Shown: positions 34,919 through 49,200 of the stretch, one piece after another | How the letters are laid out: the number at the start of each line of letters is the position of its first letter | How positions within the stretch are numbered: the stretch's first letter is position 1 | Assembly: GCF_036417845.1 (NCBI RefSeq) | Contig: NC_089981.1 | Location: forward strand, 83,493,268-83,557,267 | DNA length: 64,000 nt | Direction of reading: 5' to 3' | Source: Apteryx mantelli | Lineage: Eukaryota; Chordata; Aves; Apterygiformes; Apterygidae | The notes under the pieces: generated by a model | The model's database searches: none | Told to the model about the DNA's origin: nothing | Seen by the model: only the letters and a program-made list of their open reading frames with translations | Translations under genes and position numbers: made by a program

Positions 34919-34935
34919 GGGGGGGGGGGGGGGGG
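34919..34935 (+). repeat. G17 run
   Basis: Seventeen consecutive G are a candidate G-quadruplex and a likely site of sequencing error. Confidence 0.9.
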
Positions 34936-35079
34936 CACGGCAAAAGCAGGAGAAAATAAGGGTGTGCGGGACAGGGACAGAAAGACCTATCGGCCCCTGG
35001 TCAGCCCGGAGAGAAAACGCGCGATCACCTCTGATCCTTTGGGAAATGTCCCGGTAAGTGTGCGGAGAAAGGGCCCTTT

Positions 35080-35320
35080 GTGCCCTGGGGACGCTGCGGG
35101 CGCTGCGGCGGGGCCGCATCCTGCCCCGGGCCGCGGGCTCTGCCTCGCCCCGGCCCTCGTCCCTCCTCCGCCAGCCCCGGCCCGGCTTGACCCCGCTGCC
35201 GTGTCGCCGAGCCCGGCGCCCCCGGAGAGCGGGGAGCGCGGCGGCCCCCGGAGCCGCCGGCCGGGCTGGACCGGGCCGGGCCGCGGCCCCCCCTCCGCGG
35301 CCGCCGGCTTTGTTTTTACA
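35080..35320. other. small GC-rich block
   Basis: This CpG-rich stretch upstream of SIX1 has no recognisable coding content. Similar small blocks occur at 34440-34620 and 36090-36420. Confidence 0.5.
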
Positions 35321-36559
35321 GGTGTCTGGAGGGCAATTTACTAACAAGTAATTAAAGGTTGCACCGCTTTCCCGGCACGTCGGGCCAAAGGCTCCTGCAA
35401 GACAAGAGCGATGCATATGGAGAGGGGCTTGTCCTTCCTCATTAAAACATATAATAATAAAGGGGAAGAGAGGGGGGGGAAAGAAAATACAAATCCTTTA
35501 TTGTTTAGAAATAAGCCAAGGAAGCTGGCTGTCTCCCCTGCGCCTCGCATTCGGCAGGGAAGGCAACACGGATCCGGTATCACGTTGCAGATTCTCACTA
35601 AAGATAACGAAATGTGATCTATTTTTCAGAACAGCAAGTGGATGGGAAAGGAGCCCTCTACAACACAAACCTCATTGACTAATGGGCCGGTTTTGTGTTT
35701 CGCCTTCGCAAGGTTCGGAAATCGGCAGCGTTGTGTTACTGCCCCGCCGGCTCGCAGCCTCCGAGGCAGCCCGCGCCGCTCCCACGCGGAGCCGGGGCTC
35801 CTCAAAGCGCTGCTGCTTTTATTTTGTCGCGCTATTTGTTTCCCCAGACCCTCACACTTGGGGGGAAAAAAATTATTTTCCGTTCGGGTCGGGAAGAGCT
35901 TTATTTCGAAGGTCGAGAGGGAGATGGCAGTTGTGTTCTGGGTTTTTTTTTTTTTGTGTGTTGTTTTGTTCCGTTTTTTTCTGGTGAAATCGAGGGAAGA
36001 CCCGCAGGCGTTGCCTTAGAGCCGCGTTCATTTTCATTCTACGCTGTATATTCCTGGATCGAATAAATAAATGAATAAATGAATAGGTGCACAAATAGAG
36101 CCACCCCGCGCCCGGCTCCGCGGCGATGCGGGGGGCGCCGTGCGGGTCCGCGGGGCGCAGCGCGGAGGCTCCGCGCCCGCGCCGCCGGCGCCCCATCTCC
36201 GCAGCTGTGTGCGGCAAGGCCCCGGCGTGGCATCAGCCCACCTCCGACAGCGGGGTTTTTTTGTTGTTTTTTTTTCCTTTTTTGCGGAGAGAAAAGGCGC
36301 TGGCGATTGCCCGCGGAGTGGTGCTGCAAAATAAAGTGTTTTGCTCAGCCTCGCAAACTGCGCCCGGCGGAAGGCAAGGCGGGGAGGCGACGCCGGGATG
36401 CTGCTCGGTCCCTTTCGAAAAATAACCGGCCGGGAGCAGAGCGGAGGCAGCTCCACGCTATTTTGTTGTTATTTAATTATTTGCATCAACCTTTTTTCTT
36501 TTTTCTCTTTTTTTTTTTAGCTGCTAGAAACCATTTCTGTGTGATTTTAAAGGGCTAAA

Positions 36560-36900
36560 TGGGTTTGCGTGGTTTGTAAATTCATGCCATTTTACCTCTT
36601 TTAGTGGTTTAAAGTGAAAGGTTTCCATTTTAGGAAAACCAGTCCCGGCCAATAATTAACATTCATAATGACCGTTTCTCATAAGCAGGATTTAACTACT
36701 AGATAGACCCCAGCGAGTGAACCACAGTTGTTCCCCTCCTTGCGTGAATTTTGATGACATGGAAGAATAAAGTACCACTCCGAAATAGCGCAGAAGTCTT
36801 GGTTAAACCCTCATTCTTGTCCATGTCAGCTCCACCGCTGGCCGCATCAGGACAATTTGCTTATTCCGAACGACAGCAATGTTTATTTTGGTCGGCCTTT
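36560..36900. promoter_or_regulatory. enhancer-like block (candidate)
   Basis: This unique sequence lies 2.2-2.5 kb upstream of SIX1. It has a CCAATAATTAAC cluster with TAATTA at 36653-36658, a RUNX-type ACCACA at 36721-36726, TTTAAAG and TTTATTTTGG stretches, and few CpGs between GC-rich flanks. The abrupt drop in GC content amid CpG-rich DNA is typical of conserved elements in such loci. Confidence 0.4.
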
Positions 36901-37149
36901 TAAAGGGAAAAAGAGGAGAGAGAGAGGCAAGGGAAATAGAAATCGGTCTCGTTAAAAAGGCGAGGATCTTCCCCAGACGCCTTTACATTTCTCTCTTCCT
37001 CATGCTGAAGGTATAAACCCTCAGGTCTGTACTTTTCCCGAACTGACCATCTCATTAGAAGAAAAAAGGGGGGGGGGGAGCCCACCTCCCAGGCTCGCAT
37101 CTGCACATGGCACTTCTCCTCCAGGAAGCGATCGCGGGAGGTTGCAAGC

Positions 37150-37470
37150 CCATGCGTTGTAATTCTGCGCACTTGCTCCAGACTTTAGGGTATTAGTTGA
37201 TTTTCGAGCCGGGTTTAAGGCTCCGTTCCGGTCCCCACACAGCTGCCTTGTCAATAAGGATCTGTTCCAAGCAGACATTCCTTCTGGGAGGACATTGCAG
37301 CTCTTTAAGACTTCATCTGAAACATCATAAGTACTAAAATAAAATGGCAAGGGAAAATTACCAGACACATGGTCATGGGATATAGAAGTGCCCCGACTCC
37401 AGTTTACATAGTAAAGTCGCTGTACAGACTGTGTGGCAGTGGCTTATTTTAAACAGTCCCGAGACACGAA
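37150..37470. promoter_or_regulatory. enhancer-like block (candidate)
   Basis: This unique, balanced-composition sequence has CAGCTGCC, TGTCAATAAGG, ACATTCC (TEAD-type, 37278-37284) and CATAAGTAC. It sits between GC-rich stretches. Motif support is weaker than in the blocks on either side. Confidence 0.3.
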
Positions 37471-37729
37471 ATATATGGGAAAAATAACAATCGAGGCGTA
37501 CAAAAATATCGAGACCGGCCTTTTCCCTTGCATTGCGGGCTGGAGGGGCTCCGCCGCCCCGCTCTGCCCTTCGCTCCTATTTGGGGTCTCGCAACCCCGG
37601 GGAAAATCGGGGTTTCGCGGAGAAGGCAGAGGCTGCTGCGCGGAGCGGAGCGGGCAGCGGCGTCGGGCACCGGGAGCGCCGCCGGCCCCGGCTCGGAGCC
37701 CTTCTCCGCCTCGGCCACGAATGTGCTGC

Positions 37730-38100
37730 TCTTAACTTTAAGCATTCAAAGTCAAACAAATCAAAATGTATTTAGTGAAGACAAACAGGTTTTAAAGAGA
37801 CCTGCGATTGTTATTAGCACCCACTAAGGGAACTCGTTCCTTAATCAAAAGCGTTCTGAAGTGTGCTTAAAATACTGGCTTCTACTTATCTAATCAAAGA
37901 TAAATAGTCATAAAGACACCCTCTTCCCACCATTCCCTTGCCCTTATCTCAGCGCATTGTCCTCATCTCTCAACCCGTCCTGGCTACTGACAATAGATTA
38001 TCTTTGCTTAGGGAGGCTAATTGTTTTCTAATTTTTTAAATAATTGCTTTTGAGCGAGGTGTGCAAATGAGGATTAGGGTAATTAAAGCGCCGCCGGTCG
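37730..38100. promoter_or_regulatory. candidate proximal SIX1 enhancer with GATA/TCF composite
   Basis: This AT-rich unique block lies 1.0-1.4 kb upstream of the SIX1 start codon, bounded by GC-rich DNA. TTATCT (37886-37891), the TCF/LEF motif ATCAAAG (37893-37899) and AGATAA (37898-37903) form a tight GATA-TCF-GATA composite. A second TTATCTTTG lies at 37998-38006. TTCAAAG near 37745 and homeodomain cores CTAATTG, TAATTG and TAATTAAAG (38020-38090) add to it. The texture is that of a deeply conserved enhancer. Confidence 0.45.
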
Positions 38101-38748
38101 GTGCAGTTTTGCTACCCGGCGCACGCCCGGCTTCCTCGGGGGAAGCCGGCGAGAGGCTCCTCGGGGCCGCCGGCGACCCGCCGCACACGGGCAACCACGG
38201 GGGCGCCGGGACCCGCCGCGGGGCCCCCTTGCTCCGCGGGGCAGCGCCGGCGCCGGGACGGGACGGGGGGGGGGGGCAGGGACACACGCACCGGCCCCGC
38301 TCAGCGCGTTACTCGGCGGGCTGCGCACGCTATTCATCAAGCCATTATTTATTCATCCCCAGCATTAAGGTAATTAAGTATGGGCTCGCCTGGAAGGAGC
38401 CGATCGGAGGGGGACAGGGAGCGGGCGCAGGGGGTGGGGGATTAGGAAAAACAGAAAGGAGGAAGGAAAGGCAGAAGTCCGCCAGAAGTTTTTCTTTTTT
38501 TGTTGTTTTTTTTGTTGTTGATGGGTTTTTTTGCAGAGATGCGCCCGCAGCAGCCGGCGGGGGCGCGGGGCTCCCCCCGCGCCCGCACCCGCGCAGAGGC
38601 GGCGGCGGGAAGCGCAGCCGCGGCGGCCGGCGCCGGGGCCGGGGCCGCGCCGCCAGGCCCCGCCCGCCCGTGCCGAGGCTCTGCCCGCCGGGCCGGGCTG
38701 GGCCGGGCCGGGCCGGGCCCGCCGCGGCGGGGGCCGAGCCGCGGGCGC

Positions 38749-38783
38749 CCAATCAGCGCGGCGCGGGGGCTCGGGCGCTTTAA
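38749..38783 (+). promoter_or_regulatory. SIX1: SIX1 core promoter elements (CCAAT and TTTAA)
   Basis: CCAATCAG (38749) and a TATA-like GCTTTAAGC (38778-38785) lie about 26 bases apart and 310 bases before the start codon. A transcription start near 38810 would follow. Inferred from motifs. Confidence 0.45.
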
Positions 38784-40955
<2,172 letters not shown>

Positions 40956-41244
40956 GGAGAACACGGAGAACAACAACGCGGCCACCAACAAGCCGAACCA
41001 GCTCTCGCCCCTGGACGGCAGCAAGCCCCTCATGTCCAGCTCCGAGGAAGAGTTCTCGCCGCCGCAGAGCCCCGACCAGAACTCGGTGCTGCTCTTGCAG
41101 GGCAGCCTCGGCCACGCCAGGAGCTCCGGCTACGCCCTGGGCGGCCTGGCCGCCTCGCAGACCGCGCACAGCCTCCAAGGGCACCAGCTCCAGGACTCGC
41201 TGCTGGGACCCCTCACGTCCAGCCTGGTGGATCTGGGCTCCTAA
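40956..41244 (+). CDS. SIX1: SIX1 exon 2: C-terminal region and stop
   Basis: This exon encodes residues 187-282: RENTENNN, then [48 protein letters not shown], and the conserved end [16 protein letters not shown] with a TAA stop at 41242-41244. This is the less conserved tail outside the DNA-binding region. Compared with mammalian SIX1 as I remember it, there are substitutions towards Ala and Gly (for example [19 protein letters not shown]), which fit the strong GC bias here. The total length of 282 is close to the family value of about 284. Confidence 0.98.
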
Positions 41245-42225
41245 GGGGCCGCGGCGGCCGGCGCCGTGGGAGAGGAGGCTTACCTCGGGGATAGAGACCC
41301 TCGGCTGTACATAGCGGACAGCACACGGTTTTACAGCTTGCCCGGTGATTCTTAACGGGACTCTCGGCTCTTTTCACACGACCCCGCATCGGCTCCTGGG
41401 CCAGTCCCCCCCCCCCCAGCGTCTCCCACTATCACCTTTTTTTTTTTCCACGTAGCCAAACGCAGAGAGCAGCAGAAACCCTCTTCCCTTCGAGTTCAAA
41501 CGAGCTGCTCCCAGCGGGAATTACAAAAAAAAAAAAAAAAAAAAAAAACCCAAACCAAAAAACAGCTGGATCCGATTCCACCCGAATAAAAACCAGTGCC
41601 GCAGGCGTGGGGCAGGGGCGGCCAGGGCGCATCCCTGCCCCTGCGCGGCCGCCGGGGCCCCCGCGGAGCCGCCGCGGAGCTTGGATGGAGGCAGAGGGAG
41701 CGAAGCCGCTGTGCAGAGCCCTGTGTTGTAGCGGGAGGAGGGAGGGGAAGTTACGTTTACATTTTTCATATTTAGAATATCAGAAAGATTTCGATGTAGT
41801 TTAAATTAAAAAAAAAGAAAAAAGAAATGAAAAAGCTGCAGTATTAGAGTTTAAACAAGTGCCTATGTCTTAACGCGGATGTGCGAGGCGGTTAGCTAGA
41901 GAGCTCCCGTGAGCGAACGCCCCTCAGGCTTCTTTCTCTTCGGTGGTGAAATGCATCGATGTGGCTAAAAATTAGGAGATTAATAATAATAAAAGTTGAC
42001 GGCCGTTTCCTTCTAAACGAGTATTTCTTAGACTGCCCCGCCAGCTCCACGTTGACGTTGCCTTCTCCTGTCTGTCCCTGCTCGCCACCTTCCTAGTTTG
42101 GCTTGCAAAGAGTCTGCGGACGAAGCTGTCTGTCTTGAGTATTTGTTACCGAAAATAGCATGTGCTTTCAGGTTTATTTTCTATTGTACCTAAACAGTCT
42201 AAATTAAACAACGCTGATGGCAGAA
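41245..42225 (+). other. SIX1: SIX1 3'UTR (end inferred)
   Basis: The untranslated region contains an internal A24 run (41525-41548), which could misprime oligo-dT. AATAAA hexamers lie at 41585-41590 and 41988-41993, and a last ATTAAA at 42203-42208. The AT-rich sequence before the last signal is followed by a sharp change to GC-rich DNA, so I place the end near 42225. Confidence 0.6.
42203..42208 (+). terminator. SIX1: SIX1 poly(A) signal (distal)
   Basis: ATTAAA lies in CTAAATTAAACAACG at the end of the AT-rich 3'UTR. The AATAAA at 41988-41993 is an alternative upstream signal. Confidence 0.45.
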
Positions 42226-43430
42226 CATCGCGGCTGCGCTTTTCTTTGCAGGGATGAGCCCCCGCCGCCCACCAGCCTCCCCCGCTGCGCCCCCCTGGAC
42301 GTGCCCCGGGCCGGGCCCGAGCTTTCCCGACGGGTTGCCCCGTGCGAGCGGGGCAGGTCGGTTTCGTTGCAGCCTAGGGAGGGAGCAGAGAGGAGGAAGG
42401 GCAGAGGGGCACGGCAGGGACCCGCGGCAGGAGCGGCTCCGCGGGGCCGAGCCGGAGGCAGCGCCCGGAGGGGCAGAGCGGCTCGCTGCCGCCGCCCGCC
42501 CCGTCGGGGCCGCTCCCCGCGGCGGGGCCTTTCCCGGCCTGGGCGCTAACGATGCCGATCTCCCCTGTTAGCGTTTTGCATCATTAAGTGCGTGTTTATT
42601 TAAGTCGCCGCCGTGTTTATTCTCGGGGTCTTGGGCCATGGAGAAATGTCACCCTCTGCAGGAGGGTCTCTCCAGGCCGCAGCGCTCCGCATTCCTCCCC
42701 TCCACTCCCCAAAGGGGCAGGCCGCCCCCGGCAGCCCCCGGCAGCCCCCGGCACCCGGACGCGCTTCCGAGCTCCCCGCGGCCCCCCCGCGACGGGGCGG
42801 CGGATGCGACCCGCTGCGGCCCGGCCGGGCCCGGCGCCCTCCTCCGCCCCGGCCTGCGGGGAGCCGAGGGCGCGGGGCTCCGGCTGCTGCGGTTGAGTCG
42901 CCGGATTAGGCCCCCTCCTTCCTTCGGCACCGGCCGCCCCGCCGGGGCGCCCAGCCGAGAGCCCCCTGCGCTCCGTGCGCCCCCAGGACGGATAAACTCC
43001 AGCTCCTGCTTTTTTTCCAAGCCGCGGTCTCGGTGCAGAGGAATCGTCAATACAGCCCGGGGCTCCGGCTCTGCGCGGCGGAAAATCAGAGCGGGCACTC
43101 GCTAAGCAGCGGCTATTTTCAAAACAAACAGCGGCAAAGCCGCTTCCTGCGCGCAGGGCTGACTTCCAGGAGGGCGGTCGCGGGGGGGGGGGGGTGTGGG
43201 GGGGAAATCCTGCTCGCCCAAACCCTCCCCCGCGGCGCAGACCTCCGCGCCGCGGCTGCCGCCGGGCCCCACGGCTGCAGGGCCGGAGCGCTGCCCGCGC
43301 AGCGCCGCGCAGCGCCGCGCACGCCGCCCCCGTGCGGGCTCGCTGCCCCCCGCGGCCGCAGAGCCCTGCCCGCCCCCGGACCCACCGTTTCCCTAACGGG
43401 GCGAGGGATGTGGTTGCAATTAGGCTGAGC
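42226..43430. other. GC-rich block downstream of SIX1
   Basis: This CpG-rich DNA continues past the SIX1 end, broken by a short AT-rich patch at 42560-42620 (TTTTGCATCATTAAG, GTTTATTTAAG). It includes a short tandem (CCCCCGGCAG) repeat at 42724-42753. No gene is recognised and open frames overlap on both strands. Confidence 0.6.
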
Positions 43431-43749
43431 TGATCATCGCCGGCGGGGTGGAGGATGCTGGGGAAAACCCCTGGGAATAAATTCTCCGCTCTGGAAGGGG
43501 GACGGGGGCCAGGCGGCAGCGGGGAGGCCCTGGAGCTGAGCCAGGCGCAGGTTGCCCAGAGCTTGTCAGGGCAGGTTTGACCTCGCAGCGAGCTTTTCCC
43601 AGCAAAGTCAGCCCGGGGAGGGAGCTAGGGGCTGTTTCTCACCTTGCTCTTCTCTGTATTTCCATCGGCAGGAAGGAGTTAATGCCATCTCTCTCCCCAC
43701 TCACCCCCCCAGGACAGATTTCACACTGTGTTCAGGTCAGCCAAAAAGG

Positions 43750-43960
43750 AGAGGAAATGGAGAACAGCAGAATGATTAATTCTACCTGCTTTTCCCATGA
43801 GTGATCACCTGCTTTCGGGGTCATGAATAGCAGGTAGCTCTCTCCGTCTCCAGCTCTGAGAGGCTCATTTGTTTGGTGACAGCTGAGTGACAAGACCTGA
43901 AATCCGAGCCCTCAACTTTGCCTGATGTGTGGATAAAACCCTGGATGTTCCCTCAAACAT
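43750..43960. promoter_or_regulatory. enhancer-like block with E-boxes and MEIS-type site (candidate)
   Basis: GATTAATTC, CACCTG (43806-43811), and then TGACAG (43877-43882) overlapping CAGCTG (43880-43885) and TGAGTGACA (43884-43892) are clustered 2.5 kb past SIX1. Motif evidence only. Confidence 0.35.
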
Positions 43961-46179
43961 TTCAGGAAATGAAAGTTGTAACGCGATCCCTTGTGCGCCC
44001 ACATCTCCCCCAGCAACACACAAAAGCTCAAAGGAACCTTCTCGGATTAAATTCAGCCTGGAGAGGATGGAAGGAAAATGGAGAGCAGGCTGAGAAAGCT
44101 GGAACTGGCAGGCTTTTCTTCAGCACTTATTGGAAATGTCTGTCCAAAGCAGGGATTTAGAAAGGTCACCTCTACCGCAAGCGCCTCTTCCTCCCGCAGA
44201 GTCGAACTGGCAGCCCTTTTCTCCCTAGCCTATCTCCATGCGAAAAGTATTGGGGACAGCCCGCAGGGGGGTCACGCTTAGATCCCTGAGTAGGAAATTC
44301 AGCATATTAAAATAAATGCCAAATGGGAGAACACCCCCCGCCCCCGGCTCCCTCCTCATTTCATTTCCTGGGTCGTGCTTACGGAGCGTTGTCCCAGGGC
44401 CGCGCGAGCCCGCTCTGCCGGGGCCCTGCCCGGCCTCCCCGGCCCCACGGGCACGTGGGCCCCAGCGCTGGCCGGCCCCGCTCCCAGCCCCGTGACCCTG
44501 CGCCACGTGCTGGCAAATCCGCCAAAGAGGCCCACGGCGAAGAACGGATGCTCACTTAGCTGACGGATTTAAAAGCAGCGTTTTCAGGCCTGGATACCTA
44601 AAGTTCGCGCGTCCGTGTCTGAAATGCTAGCTTTAAGCCTGGAGCAGCGATGTCTTTAGGAGACCCGTGTGCTCTGTATTTTGTAAACCAGGCTTGAGCA
44701 TATGATTTTGAAAATTATTTGAAAATTATATTGCATATTGAGCATGCAATTTTGAAAATATTGGCAACTGGGGCTCGGCAGGGTGTGTGTGGCAGAGGCA
44801 GGGCTGGGCCCAGGTGTCCAGGCTCCCTTCCTCACAGGTAGGCTGCGTTCCTGGGCTCCCTGGCACTAGGCAGCCAGTGGCTGCTTGCACTATTATCCAG
44901 CCTGAAGACGTTGTAAGCATTATTTAATAGTTGTTTAACCATTACTGGAATTCTTTGCACTCTGCAGACCCGTAGAGAAACCCTAGCACATGCACCGTGT
45001 GCCCTCACCTCTGTGCTTATCCCCTGCCCCTGCTTTTCTCCAGCGAGCAGAGAGCAGCACGCGGGCAATGCACGGGAACGCGTGTAAAACCTTGCTGTTT
45101 GCCTACCCAGGTACTCTTTACTGCCCGTAATTTTGCATCCAAGGACGGGCTAACTGCAGGGTAACGCTGTTGGCTGCGTGGGCTGTATCTCTGCCTCCAG
45201 TGGGTTCATAGGCCACCGCCAGTTCTCCCTCGCCATGAAATGAAGTGGTTCTTCAACCTACTCCACGGGCACAGCTGTTGTTAACAGCAGCAGAGGTAAT
45301 AAAGGTGCAGCTGACACGATGTTTGACCAACCTGGCTGTAGAAATATGTCTTCAAGGGTGTATTTTGCTATTCCAACTGGGATTGAAACCATCAGGTTTT
45401 CCTAGGGCATAAGGTGCTATGCAAGGAGAGCAGAGGCTGCATCTAAAGGAGCTTTGGTTCAGCGTCACATGTACGAAGTAGCCTGAGCCACCGTCATCTT
45501 TGCCAAATGGACGTGGACACGGTTTTAAATATAGCTGCTGACCTTTGATGGAGGAGAACGTGGTTTAGTCTTCAGAGAGAGGAAGCGATCGAGCTCCCCA
45601 GAGCCTAGTGGTTTATCAGCTTTTACACCAGCAGCAGCCAGATGCTCTTGGGTTTGGCTGGACCGAAGGTGCAAGGCTGAACCCCGCCTGGGCCGTGGCC
45701 ACCCCGGCTTCCCTTGCGGCCGGACTTGCCACCTGCCTCATCCCCAGGAGCAGGAACATTTCCTCTTGCTCCTTGGACTCTAGCACTTGCTCCCACCTCC
45801 CCAAATTCTAAATGGAGGCTGAGGTTTCTCCAAAGCATGTAATCCCAATCCTAATAATAAGGTTAAAGAGACAGATTTAGTTCAATTACGACTTCCTGTT
45901 TTCACATGTCCAGAGCTTCCTGAAAATGTCTCCATGAGCAGGGAGACTCCTTTCCATTGCTGGGTTGGCTTTTTATGCACAGACTATTTCTGTAGGGCAC
46001 TGGGTGTGTACATTGCTTCCGTACGGTGCTTTACCTGCTCGGGCTCTGATGGATTTGAACTATGGTAGAAAAGGCACAGAAAATCCTCACGACTGATTCC
46101 CAGGGCGGAAAAAATGGGGAAAACCATACCTTTTCCAGCTTAAGGATAGAAAGGCTTTTTAGGTCATAGTTAGAGCATG

Positions 46180-46275
46180 TATCAGCCCTGTTTTCCAGTA
46201 GGGGAAACTGAGCCGCAGGGAGATGAAAGACCTGCTGAAGGTCGGAGCAAGGGCAGATGGCAAAGCTGGGGGCGG
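46180..46275 (+). mobile_element. MIR-like SINE remnant
   Basis: CCTGTTTTCCAGTAGGGGAA followed by ACTGAGCCGCAGGGAGATGAAAGACC matches the MIR core 'ttttacagatgaggaaactgaggcccagagag...'. It is divergent and truncated. Confidence 0.6.
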
Positions 46276-49200
46276 CTGCTCTGCGCGGCGGGCTGGTGCT
46301 CCGCGAGCCCCCACTGCCTCCCTTTATAGTCCCCATGATAAGTGACCGCGGCTTATCGTTATGTAATATAATATTCCTAATAGTACAACACAAAAACAAT
46401 TGAATAAAAGACAATGCTAAATAAGGCTTGTGGCTAACACTCCCTGAAGAAATTGTCTCTTTTCTGGAATTGGGGGGGGGAAAAAAAACCCAAGCAAATT
46501 AGAAACAATTGAAAATGAAATCACATCTGCAAACCATCAGCGTGCTTCTCCAGAACTATAAAGGAAGCCTGCCTTCCCTCTGCCGGTCCGACTGTCCGAT
46601 GTAACGGTGGTGGGTGTCAGTCCAAGCCTCCAGGGTCTTGGAAAGGAGCTGCTGTGGCTGAGGAGAGCCAGCACAGCAGCAGCTTCTGCATCCTCATGGA
46701 CCTCTTCAGGGGACCGACGTGGTGATGACTGCCCTGCATCTCGTACAGCCCGGGGCTGTGTCCCACCCGTAGAAGTGCCTGTGCAGCCCCAGGGGCGATT
46801 TTGCTGCAGAACCAGGGCCCACAGATGGTCGAGGCTTTGGCATTTGCTTCTTTCAACACAAGGGCCACGTCACGCTAGAACAAATTGGACGTTTGTTTGG
46901 GGAATTAAGACCTTCATATGTCTAATCTCCCGGAGACTGCAAAGGAGCAGAGAGAGAGCGAGAGCGCCTGCAAGAGAGGGAGTGCAAGCTTAAAAATTGC
47001 TCTTCCCTTCCGAGAGCCCTCGAGGGCTTGGCATAGGCTCAGGCATGGAGAAACTGCAGAACTTGCCCAAGTGCCTGGCCACTGGCTGGTTCATTTCGGA
47101 TAGCCAGAGGCTCCCTTCTGCCCAGCTTAGTGAGGCTTTGCCCATGTCGCGCTTCTACAGGAGCAAAACCAAAGAGAGCAGGGCCCAGGAACCACGTGCT
47201 GGCAGCATTTGTCTGTGGTTACTCGGCCAATGAAACTGCTGTCCCTGTGCATGGTGGCTTCTAATCCTACCTAGGACCACCGGCAGGCACAGGACTGTGA
47301 GTGTTTGGTGTCACGTTCCCTTTGCAGCGCTGCTGAGCCCGGGATGCCCTGGTCTGCTCCGCACTGCCCTGGGTGTTCAGCAGCTCTTAGGTGCAGCCTG
47401 GGTGAAACCAGGTCGTCATTTTATACTGCCAGACCAGCTCAGGCTGGGACACGTAACACTGCCACCCCTGTGAGAGGAGGGAGAAGCTGAGATCTGAGCC
47501 GGGAGGAATTTCCGTGGGCAGCAGTGCCGCTCAAGCCGACCTCCCCAAGGAGAGACTTACAGAGCTCGGATTATTTCTTGGGGCAAGGGATGCAGGCAAA
47601 GGACTCGGGGATGCTGCCATGCCAGCAGGGCTCTGCCTCGTGCCCGGGAGCCGTGGTACCTAACCAAGAGGACAGGCGCAATCACCGCAACACGCTGGCC
47701 AAGAAGCTCGTGTCAGCCTGGGTCCTACCAACCATATCTATTACCTCCGTGTGTGGGAGCTGCTTCCGTGGCCTCCAGGGCTGAAGGATAGCTTGGATGA
47801 AGTTCAAAGAGCCCCAGGGTAGCTTGAGGTGAGGGGAGAGATGCGGGCTGCTTGCTTGGAGTGTCCCGCCGCTGCTCTGCCTCTGGCCTCCCAGCAGTGT
47901 CCTCCCTGCCTCTCCCCCCCGAATTAGCCCGTCTCTTGGTTGGTTAATCAGCAGTCAACCATCCCCACTACTCCACTCTGGCCTGCACCCATGCACCCAG
48001 TCATAGCCTAAATCAAGCCCAAATGGGAGGCATACATTTCAGCAGGGAGCAGAGTCAAGTCACGGCAAAGCCTGAGATGAAATCCTGAGGACCTTCTGGG
48101 AGACGCACCGATTTAGCAGAGTTCATCCAGGCCCACAACACCCAGGACATCCAACCAGCTGCTCACCCTTCTGGCTTATCAATCTATGAGGTTTGGTCAT
48201 CTAGCCAAGAGAAGCAAAAGAGGTGATGTTACATGACCCCAAAGCATCAGTACAAGGGAGATTTCTTAAAACTCTTTAAACCAGGAGGAGAAGAGACAAA
48301 ATGAGACCTAGAAGCTGAAAGCTGCAAATAGGACCCAGACATAAATTATTCCTGTAGCGAAGGTAATTAAACATCCGTGAAGTTCAGTGTGCGCATGATG
48401 GCTCCTATGTCACTCTAGGTTTTTAAGTGAATACAGAGTATTTTCTAAAAGATGGGCTGCAACTTGCACGGCGACTTTCCTGCAGGTCCCGGTGACTTCC
48501 CAGGGCCTGAGCATGGAGATAGTCACACGGGCATGTTCAAACCCTGCATGGGGAGGCTGCTGCTCTCCCACTCCGACGGGACACGAGGAAGTGGACAACG
48601 ATTTGGGCCCTAAGGAACGGAGGATTTGGCGTCCCACCTCTCTGCTCAGGGTACCTCTCCGTCCTCCCCCTTCTCTCTGCTGGGGTGGTGGAGCCGCAGC
48701 TACGCGCTGGTGGCCCCCGCGGAAACCGTATATCCTGCCCGTGCAACCGGAGCCGAGGTGCCCACGCGGCTGCCAGTTGGGAAAGAGGAGCTGGCGGGAG
48801 GGGGAAGCGGCCAGAACGGGTGCGCGGAGGGAGGAGGGAGGCCCCCCACCTGCCGAATCCGGGCCAGGCCGGAGAGGAGCCACGGCGGCACGGGAGCCAA
48901 GCGCCGTTTGGGGGAAACCTCCCGGAGGAGCCCCGCGAGCGGCCGCGGGCCGAGGCCGGGTGGAAGTTGCGCCTCCTGCGCAGCGATCCGTGAGGAAGGC
49001 TCGGCCGCTCGAACAATGAGAGCCGAGAGGACGGTCGCCAGGAGAACCCGAAACCCGCCGTGGGGAAAGCAAATAAATGCGGCGAGCGGAGCCTCCCCCG
49101 GCCGAGCCGAGGCGAGCGGCGCTTCGGCAACCCTACCCGAAAGCTCCCTATCTCTGTGTACAATCTCGCCCGATAAGATTGTTCTCCGCGGAAAATCAAA

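Noticed and set aside
47000-47110. MIR-like stretch around 'gaacttgcccaag'
   Set aside because: Only a short core matches and the flanks do not fit; too weak to list.
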